The translations under genes were made by a program, and so were the position numbers. Below are positions 1 through 7,395 of a stretch of 15,761 nt of DNA, piece after piece. Source of the DNA: Methanosphaera sp. SHI613 (GTDB taxonomy: Archaea > Methanobacteriota > Methanobacteria > Methanobacteriales > Methanobacteriaceae). The stretch is taken from assembly GCA_003266145.1 (NCBI GenBank), contig MVJJ01000041.1, positions 1 to 15,761 of the forward strand, read 5' to 3'. The notes below the pieces were generated by a model. The model did not search any database. It worked only from the letters and a program-made list of their open reading frames with translations, and was not told where the DNA came from. The first letter of the stretch is position 1. The number at the start of each line of letters is the position of its first letter.

Positions 1-107
1 AAGGACAAATAATCTAGACCCCTAAACTTAGTTAATATCTTTACTTAAAAAACATCAATTCAAGGTTAAAATAATTGTCACACTCAAAATATAAAAAACA
101 GTAGAAA

Positions 108-138
108 AAGAGTACTGCTGCATGAAACACCTACTCTT
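108..138. repeat. Short inverted repeat, 7-bp arms
   Basis: AAGAGTA at 108-114 is the reverse complement of TACTCTT at 132-138, around a 17-base loop. It lies in the otherwise featureless AT-rich stretch before the first gene. It could be a weak hairpin belonging to an upstream gene outside the window, or chance. Confidence 0.25.
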
Positions 139-152
139 GAAAAATAATTAAA

Positions 153-161
153 GTTTATTAT
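153..161 (+). promoter_or_regulatory. Candidate TATA box for the thioesterase gene
   Basis: GTTTATTAT is centred about 28 bases before the ATG at 185. No GGTGA-like ribosome binding site lies between them. That spacing puts the expected transcription start at or next to the start codon, so a leaderless mRNA is inferred. Confidence 0.35.
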
Positions 162-184
162 GGATAACTATTATAATATTATAT

Positions 185-595
185 ATGTATGAAATTATAA
201 TTACTCCCGGTGTTCATAATACCGATGGCCTGGGACATATTAACAATGGAGTTTTATCAGAATGGTTCGAGACAGCACGTACTCCCATATATAAAATATT
301 CACGCCATCACTGGAATTTTCACATGACAAATGGCATCTTATTATGGTTCATGCAGACTATGACTATCACAGACAAATTTTCTTTAAACGGGATGTTGCG
401 GTAAGGACATTCGTCAAAAAAATAGGTAAGACATCACTGACAGTATATCATGAATTATATCAGGAAAACAAAAAATGTGCAAGTGGAAGTGTAGTGCTTG
501 TATACTATGATTACATTAATGAAAAAAGCTTAGACATAACTAGTGATATTAGACAGAAATTAAACAGACACCTTTATCGATATGATAATTTTTGA
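185..595 (+). CDS. Acyl-CoA thioesterase-like hotdog protein (4HBT / YbgC-FadM type)
   Basis: A 136-residue single-domain protein of the usual size for the 4-hydroxybenzoyl-CoA thioesterase superfamily. The family signature is visible near the N terminus: D14, then GH at 17-18, NN at 20-21, and the long helix with W27, E29 and AR at 31-32. D14 is at the position of the catalytic Asp. The second half has the expected alternating strands (VRTFVKKIGKTSLTVYHELY, then SGSVVLVYYD). Members hydrolyse the thioester bond of acyl-CoA or related thioesters in the cytoplasm; the substrate cannot be read from the sequence. The ATG at 185 has no visible ribosome binding site and may be translated from a leaderless mRNA. 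It is monocistronic, convergent with the adhesin gene downstream, and followed by a T7 run. Confidence 0.8.
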   Translation: MYEIIITPGVHNTDGLGHINNGVLSEWFETARTPIYKIFTPSLEFSHDKWHLIMVHADYDYHRQIFFKRDVAVRTFVKKIGKTSLTVYHELYQENKKCASGSVVLVYYDYINEKSLDITSDIRQKLNRHLYRYDNF

Positions 596-616
596 TAAAA
601 AGTGTTATAAACTCCA

Positions 617-626
617 TTCTTTTTTT
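617..626 (+). terminator. U-run terminator after the thioesterase gene
   Basis: TTCTTTTTTT lies about 22 bases after the stop codon with no stem before it, the form typical of archaeal intrinsic termination. Confidence 0.45.
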
Positions 627-716
627 AAAATAATCTATTTGAATTTATTATTACCCTAAAACATTTACGGCAACTTATTTTAAAAACGAAATAAAAATTG
701 AAAAAGATAAATATTG

Positions 717-738
717 TAAAAATAGTAAAAAAAGGGGG
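717..738 (-). terminator. U-run terminator after the adhesin gene
   Basis: On the minus strand, 16 bases after the stop codon, CCCCC is followed by seven T and then, after four bases, by five more T. There is no inverted repeat, so this is a U-tract terminator of archaeal type. Confidence 0.5.
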
Positions 739-749
739 AAGAATATAAT

Positions 750-3700
750 TTATACTTCCACACGTTTATATCCCAACATTAATGCGGACATTAGTATTAA
801 TAAAAATGCAACCATATATTTAAGATCATCAAATGACATCTTTTTGGATATAATTTTTGGTGTGACCTTAAATACCTTAGCACTGGATGAACTTAATGCT
901 TGTGTAACGCCAACACTTGTTGGTGAACTTTCAGTATTGGAATCATCCATGATATCCTCGGATAATGCTTCAAGGACTACAGGTTCAGATGAAGCTTCAG
1001 AAGAAGATTCAGGAGTTTCTGCTGATGGATTACCATCATTTGGAATTTGATCTCCAGCACCCGTAGTTTCATTTGTACGATTTTTAATAGTGGAATTTTC
1101 AACTTCAACATCTGCTTCGATTGTAGCATTGGTTGTGGTTGTCGTATTATTTGTTACATTGACAGTTACCGGACTGTTGGTGTCAACTTGACTTTGATTT
1201 GTATTGTTATATAGCGGATTTTCCGTTGTATTGCGGTTTGTATTTTCCGTAGTTTCAGTTATATTCTCTGTAGAATTTGTATTATTAATTGGTGTTGTAT
1301 TGGTTGTTTGATTATCTATTACTGTATTATTTTCTATTTGTGTAGTATTTTCAGTTTGATTGGTAACAATTACTTCTGTTGTTTGATTTTCTTCTATTTG
1401 AGTTGTATTTTCTGTTTGAGTATTATTTTGATTAGTGTTATCTTCTGTTTTGTTTTCATCAGTTGAATTATTTTCATCAGTTGAATTTTCAGGAGTATCT
1501 ACTGTTTGATTTTCTTGTGTAGGTTCTTCTATTATTACCTGTGATGTGTTTTCCGGAATTACAGTATTATTGTCAACAGGTATTTCAGCTGTCTGATTTT
1601 CTATAACAACATCACTCTGATTAGTGTTAGTATTATTAACTTCAGTAGTATTTTCTTGTGTCGTATCATTAACATTCTCGTTTTCTGTACGGTTTGTATT
1701 GTTTTGATTATCCACATTGGTATCATTATCTACAGATTGATTTTGAGATGCCGTTTCATTTGTCTGGTTTAACATTTCATCAATCTTATCAATAATTTCA
1801 TCAATGATTGTTTTTTCTTCGTCACTAGTTTGATTGTTATCCGTATTTGTACCCGTTGAATTTGGTAAAACAGTGCTCTGATTATTTGTATTGTTATCTG
1901 CAGATATTGGATCTACTATTGTCTGATTTGTTATGTCACCAGAGGAATTGGTAGGAGTTGTACCTGAAGTATTATTGATATTTGTCTGATTGGAATCTCT
2001 AGAGGTATTGTTTCCATAATCGGTACTGTTGTCTTTTTGACCACTATCCGTATTGTTATTTTCAATTGTTCCATTTGAATCCTGTTTATGTGCAGCAAGA
2101 TAACTTTCCAAGTCATCATTTGCTACTATTACACCATCCACATATGTATGTTTCTTAATTGATACTATGTCATTACTTAATGAACTGTATAATGGATTTC
2201 CTTCGATGATATTATCGGTAAATACTGAACCGTTTACTCTACTGTCACCTAAAATATATTTGATGTTTTCCATTACATTCATTGTATTCTTGGTAATTAC
2301 ATTTCTTCTTTCATTACGAAGATTCATTACAGTACCATGACTTGCTTCAAGATAGTTGTTGGCGATATAATTGTCACTACCATCCTTAAGGGATATGGCT
2401 GTTGTTTCCGGCTTTATATAATCAGCTGAAACACCACTTTCATTGCTTAATCCACGAGCGATGACACGATTATTGGTAATGTTTGCACCTTTACCAATCA
2501 ATCCTATACCCATCGGTGAATAACCATCCACGACGATAGTATTGTTTTCAATTGTTGTATATGTACCACCGAACTGTTCTATACCGTATACATGAGTTGA
2601 ATTTCCTCTAATGTAATTGTTTCGTATCACATTGTATATCGTTACGGAATCTGGAATATAATATGTATATCCGTGATATTCATTCTCGGTTATGATTATA
2701 CCATATGATACATCTGTTAATTCCTGATCATCAATTGTTTGATTGAATGTTTGTACATAGATGTTGTTGTTTTCCATGAGATTATATGCATTTTGTCCTT
2801 CAAGGGTTATTGCATTGGAATATCTTATGGCTCTTACATCTATATCGTTAAAGGATATGTAGTTATAACTTCCTCTACAACTGATTGCATAGCAATATAA
2901 TGTTCCCCGTAGCGTTAAGTTACAATAGGATACATTGTTGTTGTCACCATATATTGATATTCCCCTAAGCATACCATATGGCGCTTCATAATAACCAGAT
3001 TCATTAAGATTTACGGTACAATTTGTTACGTTATTGTTGTTTCCTCTTAATAAAATGACTATTTCCTTACATTCAGCACCATAATATCTCCAATCACGAT
3101 GTTGAGTTGGATACTTTATGTCAAAGTTACAATTTGTGATTGAAGTGTTGTTACCTAGAACAAACAGTACCCTGTAGTCTTCATCGGTTGGCTCATATCT
3201 GTAGTCTATAAAGTCCACGTTGGATATTGTGTTATTGTTTCCAATGAATTCAACGTCACGTAGGAATTCGCTTTCATCATTACTTACAAAAGTAAGGTTA
3301 TATATGTTGGCATATCCCTCTTCATAGACTATTATATGTGAATTTGTTAATGTTGGATTATCAATACCTGCTATGGTTACGTTGAATGCTTCAACAAACA
3401 AGTCCAATCCTTCCAGATTTTCTGTAATATATACTATTGAATTTTCTTCAAAGCTGTAATCCATATATTCCTCATAATTGGTATTGTCGATATAATAGAT
3501 ATTGTGGTCTACAGTATCTTCTTGGTCATTTGAGTCAATACTAGAATTATCGGCAGAACTATTTTGACTGCCATCACTTTGAGTCTCTTCAGTATTCAAT
3601 TGTAAATCATCATCTGAAGATGTATCATCAGTATTTATCTGAGTATCAGGGATTGGATTGTCTTGAGTATCGTTATTAACAGTTTCCATATCAGTACTAT

Positions 3701-3785
3701 CCTGAGCTGATACAGTGGATAATGCGCTTATAAACAGAATTAATACTATAGTTAATATTAATGCCCATTTATGAGCTTTGAACAT
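750..3785 (-). CDS. Secreted adhesin-like surface protein: beta-helix domain, Asn/Thr-rich stalk, C-terminal membrane anchor
   Basis: A 1011-residue exported protein. Residues 1-28 are a signal peptide (basic K3/H5/K6, hydrophobic core 8-22, likely cleavage after VSA). Residues 29-95 are an acidic Asp/Ser/Thr/Gln linker. Residues about 95-555 hold repeated short units such as NNNTISNVDF, NNTSITNCNF and NNNVSYCNLT, typical of a right-handed parallel beta-helix (PbH1/NosD type). Residues about 570-950 are a low-complexity Asn/Thr/Gln/Glu stalk packed with N-X-S/T sequons. Residues 988-1005 are a transmembrane segment followed by YKRVEV. I infer a cell-wall-spanning protein displaying the beta-helix outside and anchored by its C terminus, like the large adhesin-like proteins of gut Methanobacteriales. 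No catalytic residues are recognisable and the ligand is unknown. A strong GGGAGGTGA site sits 9 bases before the ATG. The gene is monocistronic. Confidence 0.85.
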   Translation of the reverse strand: MFKAHKWALILTIVLILFISALSTVSAQDSTDMETVNNDTQDNPIPDTQINTDDTSSDDDLQLNTEETQSDGSQNSSADNSSIDSNDQEDTVDHNIYYIDNTNYEEYMDYSFEENSIVYITENLEGLDLFVEAFNVTIAGIDNPTLTNSHIIVYEEGYANIYNLTFVSNDESEFLRDVEFIGNNNTISNVDFIDYRYEPTDEDYRVLFVLGNNTSITNCNFDIKYPTQHRDWRYYGAECKEIVILLRGNNNNVTNCTVNLNESGYYEAPYGMLRGISIYGDNNNVSYCNLTLRGTLYCYAISCRGSYNYISFNDIDVRAIRYSNAITLEGQNAYNLMENNNIYVQTFNQTIDDQELTDVSYGIIITENEYHGYTYYIPDSVTIYNVIRNNYIRGNSTHVYGIEQFGGTYTTIENNTIVVDGYSPMGIGLIGKGANITNNRVIARGLSNESGVSADYIKPETTAISLKDGSDNYIANNYLEASHGTVMNLRNERRNVITKNTMNVMENIKYILGDSRVNGSVFTDNIIEGNPLYSSLSNDIVSIKKHTYVDGVIVANDDLESYLAAHKQDSNGTIENNNTDSGQKDNSTDYGNNTSRDSNQTNINNTSGTTPTNSSGDITNQTIVDPISADNNTNNQSTVLPNSTGTNTDNNQTSDEEKTIIDEIIDKIDEMLNQTNETASQNQSVDNDTNVDNQNNTNRTENENVNDTTQENTTEVNNTNTNQSDVVIENQTAEIPVDNNTVIPENTSQVIIEEPTQENQTVDTPENSTDENNSTDENKTEDNTNQNNTQTENTTQIEENQTTEVIVTNQTENTTQIENNTVIDNQTTNTTPINNTNSTENITETTENTNRNTTENPLYNNTNQSQVDTNSPVTVNVTNNTTTTTNATIEADVEVENSTIKNRTNETTGAGDQIPNDGNPSAETPESSSEASSEPVVLEALSEDIMDDSNTESSPTSVGVTQALSSSSAKVFKVTPKIISKKMSFDDLKYMVAFLLILMSALMLGYKRVEV
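936..2078 (-). repeat. Low-complexity Asn/Thr-rich stalk coding region of the adhesin
   Basis: Codons 570-950 of the adhesin-like gene. The encoded protein is almost only N, T, Q, E, D, S, V and I, with units such as NQT, ENTT and NNT. Near-repeats exist at DNA level too: 1332-1359 and 1392-1419 match at 25 of 28 bases with a 60-bp period, both encoding QTENTTQIE. The region should be prone to length change by recombination or slippage. Confidence 0.7.
1453..1488 (-). repeat. 18-bp tandem duplication inside the adhesin gene
   Basis: 1453-1470 and 1471-1488 are adjacent copies differing only in the last base. On the minus strand they encode two consecutive Ser-Thr-Asp-Glu-Asn units, and the frame is kept. 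This looks like a recent slippage duplication in the stalk. Confidence 0.75.
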
Positions 3786-3794
3786 GTCCTATTT

Positions 3795-3803
3795 TCACCT
3801 CCC
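3795..3803 (-). promoter_or_regulatory. Strong ribosome binding site of the adhesin gene
   Basis: GGGAGGTGA on the minus strand is the longest match in the window to the anti-Shine-Dalgarno end of archaeal 16S rRNA. It lies 9 bases before the ATG at 3785 and fixes that start. Confidence 0.75.
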
Positions 3804-3832
3804 AACTTTAATTTATATAAATTCTACATTAA

Positions 3833-3843
3833 TAAAATATAAT
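3833..3843 (-). promoter_or_regulatory. Candidate TATA box of the adhesin gene
   Basis: ATTATATTTTA on the minus strand would put the transcription start near 3812 and leave the ribosome binding site in the mRNA. A better-looking TTTATATAAATT at 3811-3821 is too close: its start point would fall inside the ribosome binding site. The rest of 3804-4044 is AT-rich with no other feature I can support. Confidence 0.35.
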
Positions 3844-4044
3844 TCAACTTTTTATTTATAGAGTAAACAATACTTTATTAATATGCTAATATATGTTTTT
3901 ATAGATATATAATTGTATTCTTATTTTTTATAACAGAATTATGATTTATATTGAAAAAAAAGTTTATTTGAATAAAATATTAAAAAAAGTTTAATTTATT
4001 ATTGGAAAATATTTTTTTAAATATCGATAATAGAAGGGATATAT

Positions 4045-4068
4045 TAAAAAATAATAACAAGAAAAAAA
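4045..4068 (-). terminator. U-run terminator after the 65-residue protein gene
   Basis: On the minus strand a T7 run begins 2 bases after the stop codon and a T6 run follows about 10 bases on. No stem is visible. Confidence 0.45.
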
Positions 4069-4070
4069 GT

Positions 4071-4268
4071 TTATCGAAGCATCTTTTCTGCTTCAACAAA
4101 ATATTTATATAATTCTTCATCAGACAAGTTTTTTACTTCATCCAGTGTATATTTTTCTTTTAAATTTTTAACACATAATGTTAAAGCTTCAACATTATCA
4201 AATTCATATAATATTTTAATAAATTCTGCTAAGGATAATTCCTTCTTCGTATTTAGTTCACATACCAT
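4071..4268 (-). CDS. Small hypothetical protein, 65 residues
   Basis: Not recognised. MVCELNTKKELSLAEFIKIL begins the protein; the rest is rich in Glu, Lys and Leu and looks wholly alpha-helical, with an amphipathic C-terminal stretch (LSDEELYKYFVEAEKML). It has two cysteines (C3, C32), no signal peptide and no membrane segment, so it should be cytosolic. Support for a real gene: AGTGAT lies 3 bases before the ATG, the same geometry as the nitroreductase gene in this window; a TTATATAA box sits about 36 bases upstream; and T-runs follow the stop. It is divergent from the 246-residue gene at 4375, and the two share a 106-base promoter region. Confidence 0.6.
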   Translation of the reverse strand: MVCELNTKKELSLAEFIKILYEFDNVEALTLCVKNLKEKYTLDEVKNLSDEELYKYFVEAEKMLR

Positions 4269-4300
4269 AATATCACTAATATGATATAGAACTTAGAAGT

Positions 4301-4308
4301 TTATATAA
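4301..4308 (-). promoter_or_regulatory. TATA box for the 65-residue protein gene
   Basis: TTATATAA is centred about 36 bases before the ATG at 4268. The expected transcription start is near 4279, giving a leader of about 11 bases that still contains AGTGAT. Confidence 0.45.
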
Positions 4309-4374
4309 TTTTTTTAGAAAAAAATTTAAAATAATAAATTTAAAAATTAACATATAATAGAAAAAGGTAATTTG

Positions 4375-5115
4375 ATGAGCACTAATTTACTAACTAAAGA
4401 AAAAGCAATTTCCAGATTAGAATATATTGAAAATTTAAATTATACCGATGCAGAATATATGAGAAACATGAGAAAACACATGTTGAAACATAGACAAAAT
4501 GCTAATGGATTATTGAATACGCGACTTCCAGCAAGAGATGAACTGGTAATGTTTGAATCCTACGGTTTTAAGAATCTTAAGAACTATGCGATTGATGTAC
4601 TAAAGCAGAATATCGAATACTGTGAGGTACTTGAATGTGAAAGTCATGACGAGCAGATAGAAAAAACAATAGAATACCTGAATGAAAGCAACAATCTCAA
4701 TTACATACTGTCACTAAAGCCATACAGCAGCAAAAGTGAAAATACATGGTATATTCCTGTTGACAGATTAGTAAATTGGATAGATTGTTATATGATTCAA
4801 AAAGAGGTGTTTTTCAATTATTCAACAGGTGATAAAGCATATTTATTTGTACCACATTACTTTACAAACAACGTACTTCTTATGACTGTTGAAACAGATA
4901 ATGATGAAGATAACTACAACAATGATGTTGATGAAATTTTAAAGGTTTATGGTGAATTAATTGAAGCAATAAGTGACATATTAAGACAATTACCTGAAGA
5001 TAAGAATATGGATAACCTTTTTACAATCAGTGATGAAAAACTCGAAAGCAATGCCGAAGAAATCCAACAACTTGCAGAGGAGTACATGAAGTTTATTGAA
5101 GAAAAATTAGATTAG
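4375..5115 (+). CDS. Hypothetical protein, 246 residues
   Basis: Not recognised. The frame also has a TTG directly before the ATG; I choose the ATG at 4375 because AAAGGT ends 6 bases before it. The N-terminal third is basic and helical (MRNMRKHMLKHRQNANGLLN). The middle has alternating hydrophobic stretches suggesting a small alpha/beta fold (TWYIPVDRLVNWIDCYMIQK, then KAYLFVPHYFTNNVLLMTVE). The last third is acidic, with a DNDEDNYNND loop and long Glu-rich helices that could form a coiled coil. There is no signal peptide, membrane segment or metal-binding motif. It is divergent from the 65-residue gene and convergent with the AAA+ ATPase gene, so neither neighbour is in its operon. Confidence 0.75.
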   Translation: MSTNLLTKEKAISRLEYIENLNYTDAEYMRNMRKHMLKHRQNANGLLNTRLPARDELVMFESYGFKNLKNYAIDVLKQNIEYCEVLECESHDEQIEKTIEYLNESNNLNYILSLKPYSSKSENTWYIPVDRLVNWIDCYMIQKEVFFNYSTGDKAYLFVPHYFTNNVLLMTVETDNDEDNYNNDVDEILKVYGELIEAISDILRQLPEDKNMDNLFTISDEKLESNAEEIQQLAEEYMKFIEEKLD

Positions 5116-5348
5116 GTCAATATCCCTAAAGAATTCATGTATCTTTTTATTATCAGCCATAGCATTTACAATAATGCTGCCGTCATTGTTTAATCTATTT
5201 CCATTTTATTTTTTTTATAATCCCCTAGCTATCAGACAGAAATATTATCTTATGATTGGATGAGCCTACCCATAATTTATCATTACATCTTTTTTCATAG
5301 ATAAACTGCTTGATACAAGACTATCATTTATGTATATATAATTTCAAT
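5107..5348 (-). pseudogene. Possible decayed gene fragment between the 246-residue gene and the AAA+ gene
   Basis: On the minus strand three protein-like stretches follow each other in changing frames: IYINDSLVSSSLSMKKDVM, then CNDKLWVGSSNHKIIFLSDS, then NRLNNDGSIIVNAMADNK continuing to a TAA at 5107-5109. Stops and frame changes separate them and no full start region remains. The last stretch uses GC-richer codons (GAC GGC AGC) than the surrounding spacer, which favours a gene remnant over random AT-rich sequence. I cannot name the family. The tail overlaps the end of the 4375-5115 gene. Confidence 0.3.
5204..5217 (+). terminator. T-run downstream of the 246-residue gene
   Basis: TTTTATTTTTTTT lies about 90 bases after the stop codon. 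A shorter T5 run at 5144-5148 lies closer and could act first. No stem precedes either. Confidence 0.3.
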
Positions 5349-5355
5349 GTAATCA

Positions 5356-5370
5356 CTAAAAAAATAAGAA
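5356..5370 (-). terminator. U-run terminator after the AAA+ ATPase gene
   Basis: On the minus strand, TTCTTATTTTTTTAG begins 6 bases after the stop codon. It is a stemless T7 tract. Confidence 0.45.
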
Positions 5371-5376
5371 ATGGAT

Positions 5377-7053
5377 TTAGAAATCTAATGTTCTTCCACC
5401 ACGGGACTCATTGATTTCTCTAGAATCAGGTAAGGTAGGACCGTTACCCGTATCGGGAGTGTTAGGTTTTTGTTCTTCGTCTTCACTTTGTTTATATTCT
5501 ATTCTATCTTCCTGAGCTGTAGCGGCAACTGCACGTACGTTTGCCCATTTGCGTATGCTCATGATCTGTTCACTCATTGTTACGCTGAGTGGTATGGTAT
5601 TGTTCACGGCATTTTCAAAGTCAGCCATCGTTATGCTCCTATCTTCGGCAAATGCATCGAATAATCCCATAATTACTATTTGTTCCAATTCTGCACCACC
5701 AAATCCTTCAGTTATATCGGCCAAATGATTCAATGATTCATCATTAATTACAAAGTTACCTATTACATCCGGTTGTTTGAGCCTGGATGATAAGTGAACC
5801 TTGAAAATCTGTTTACGTTCATTGAATGTAGGCAGGTCTATGAAGAAGATCTCATCGAATCTTCCTTTTCTCATCATCTCTGATGGTAATGTTGAGATAT
5901 TGTTTGCAGTAGCAACTACAAACACAGGTTTTGTTTTCTCCTGCATCCAACTTAAAAATGTACCGAATACTCTGCTACTGGTTCCACTGTCACCACTATT
6001 TCCAAGACCGGAGAATCCTTTTTCTATTTCATCAATCCATAATATACATGGACTTATAGCTTCAGCCATCTTAATAGCTTCTCTCATATTTGATTCAGTG
6101 TTTCCAACGTACATGTTGAATACTTTAGATACGTCGAATCTTAAAAGTGGCAAGTGCCACATTGAACTGATTGATTTTGCTATCAAACTCTTTCCACAAC
6201 CAGGCACTCCGGTTAACAGTACCCCCTTCGGTGATGGCAGTCCATATCTTTTTGCCGAGTCAAGCCAGGATTTATCCCTTTTTATTAGCCATTTCTTAAG
6301 GTTTTCCAATCCACCCACATCGTTGATGTTTACATCAGAATCGATATATTCAAGCAGGTCATTTTTCTTTATTACCTGACTTTTCTCCTTCAATACCAAA
6401 TCAACATCACTGGCATCCAACCTATTGTTATCTACCATTGCACGTGCAAATGCATTTTCTGCTTCCTGTAATGTCAATCCCACGGCTGCTTTAACAAGTG
6501 ATTCCTTTTCCTTATCATTTAGGTCAACTACCAGATTATTTCCACTATTGGCAGATATCATGCCGTCTAATACATCTAATATTTCTTCTTGTGTTGGAAG
6601 ACCGAAATCCATCACAGTCACGTCTTTTTTTAGGTCATCAGGTATGTTGAATGTTGGTGATACGAATATCATATTTTTAGGCTGTATACTTTGTTTAAGG
6701 TTAGGCATTAAATCCTTCAATATCCTGATGATGTTATAATCAAGTACGCCAGCACAACTTTCACAAAATACATGAAAATCTAAGAATATAAATATGGCAG
6801 GTTCAGTGTAGTCTCGGACAAAATTTAATGCATCCAGCTTTTCAAAGGTATTTTCCTGTATCAGTCCATCCTGATTTCTAAATCCCTCGGATGATTTCCA
6901 TATGAATATATTACGTACTGTATGAATTAATTGTTGTGTAGTTACTATTCTTCTTAATTCGTTGATTAATCGTTCTTCTTCATATGTTGTAATGTTTATG
7001 TATGGAAATCTTGCCCTTAATAAGTCACATAATTCTTTTTCAAAATTTGTCAT
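5377..7053 (-). CDS. Ycf46-like AAA+ ATPase
   Basis: A 558-residue cytosolic ATPase with one intact AAA+ module. Walker A is GVPGCGKS (282-289), Walker B ILWIDE (337-342), sensor 1 N384/N385, the arginine-finger region RKGRFDE (395-401), and sensor 2 GFGGAELE (450-457). DVGGLENLKKWL (245-256), just before the module, and IRKWANVRAVAAT (500-512), after it, match the Ycf46 family of cyanobacteria, plastids and some archaea. Residues 1-230 form the family's N-terminal half. IFIFLDFH (87-94), NMIFVSP (127-133) and a lid-like segment (181-207) suggest a degenerate AAA fold with no Walker A. Residues 520-558 are an acidic, Pro-rich, probably disordered tail. In cyanobacteria Ycf46 is linked to inorganic-carbon use; its role in a methanogen is unknown. 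AGTGAT lies 4 bases before the ATG. It is monocistronic. Confidence 0.85.
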   Translation of the reverse strand: MTNFEKELCDLLRARFPYINITTYEEERLINELRRIVTTQQLIHTVRNIFIWKSSEGFRNQDGLIQENTFEKLDALNFVRDYTEPAIFIFLDFHVFCESCAGVLDYNIIRILKDLMPNLKQSIQPKNMIFVSPTFNIPDDLKKDVTVMDFGLPTQEEILDVLDGMISANSGNNLVVDLNDKEKESLVKAAVGLTLQEAENAFARAMVDNNRLDASDVDLVLKEKSQVIKKNDLLEYIDSDVNINDVGGLENLKKWLIKRDKSWLDSAKRYGLPSPKGVLLTGVPGCGKSLIAKSISSMWHLPLLRFDVSKVFNMYVGNTESNMREAIKMAEAISPCILWIDEIEKGFSGLGNSGDSGTSSRVFGTFLSWMQEKTKPVFVVATANNISTLPSEMMRKGRFDEIFFIDLPTFNERKQIFKVHLSSRLKQPDVIGNFVINDESLNHLADITEGFGGAELEQIVIMGLFDAFAEDRSITMADFENAVNNTIPLSVTMSEQIMSIRKWANVRAVAATAQEDRIEYKQSEDEEQKPNTPDTGNGPTLPDSREINESRGGRTLDF

Positions 7054-7365
7054 TTAAATCACTTGTATATTAATATTTAAAATTATGTTATAAAAAGTAT
7101 ATAAATATAATATTGTTTAATAAAAGAGTAAATAATTGGTCCTTATTAAATAGAATAGATAGATATTGGACTCAAATTAATCAAAGAATTATGTAATAAT
7201 ACTAGTTAACTCAGGATATCTTTTTAATAAAGTAGATCTATAAAAATAGGATGAACAATATGTTTTTATCCAGTATAATTAATTAGAAAAAAATACTCGT
7301 TAACTGATTTTTGAAAAATAAGTTTTATAATTATTTAAAATGTGTTTGAAATATAAAATAAGTTT
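7054..7365. other. Intergenic stretch between the AAA+ ATPase and histone genes
   Basis: Apart from the AAA+ promoter (7098-7105) and the histone terminator at its right edge, I find no gene-like frame longer than about 20 codons on either strand. The composition is AT-rich with no convincing stem or repeat. Confidence 0.5.
7098..7105 (-). promoter_or_regulatory. TATA box of the AAA+ ATPase gene
   Basis: TTTATATA on the minus strand is centred about 48 bases before the ATG. The expected start point near 7076 gives a leader of about 23 bases. The same octamer serves the histone gene. Confidence 0.55.
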
Positions 7366-7380
7366 ATTAAAAAAGAGTAA
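7366..7380 (-). terminator. U-run terminator after the histone gene
   Basis: On the minus strand, ACTCTTTTTTAATAA lies about 16 bases after the stop codon. It is a T6 tract without a stem. Confidence 0.4.
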
Positions 7381-7395
7381 ATTAAGAGAATTAAT

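Noticed and set aside
844..1050. Plus-strand frame of 68 codons inside the adhesin gene
   Set aside because: Shadow of the Ser/Glu-rich end of the adhesin stalk, without a ribosome binding site.
3811..3821. TTTATATAAATT as the adhesin TATA box
   Set aside because: Good sequence, but its predicted start point near 3790 would remove the strong GGGAGGTGA site from the mRNA.
4372..4374. TTG start for the 246-residue gene, one codon upstream
   Set aside because: An ATG follows immediately with better spacing to AAAGGT. The same reasoning excludes the TTG at 13033-13035 for marker 8.
5801..6739. Two long plus-strand frames opposite the AAA+ gene
   Set aside because: Antisense shadows of a clearly coding region; composition is Ser/Phe/Leu-biased and there are no start signals.
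5107..7053. A defence or toxin-antitoxin system formed by the AAA+ gene and its unknown neighbours
   Set aside because: The genes are convergent or divergent, not in an operon; the ATPase matches a housekeeping-type family; no nuclease, toxin or mobile-element feature is visible.
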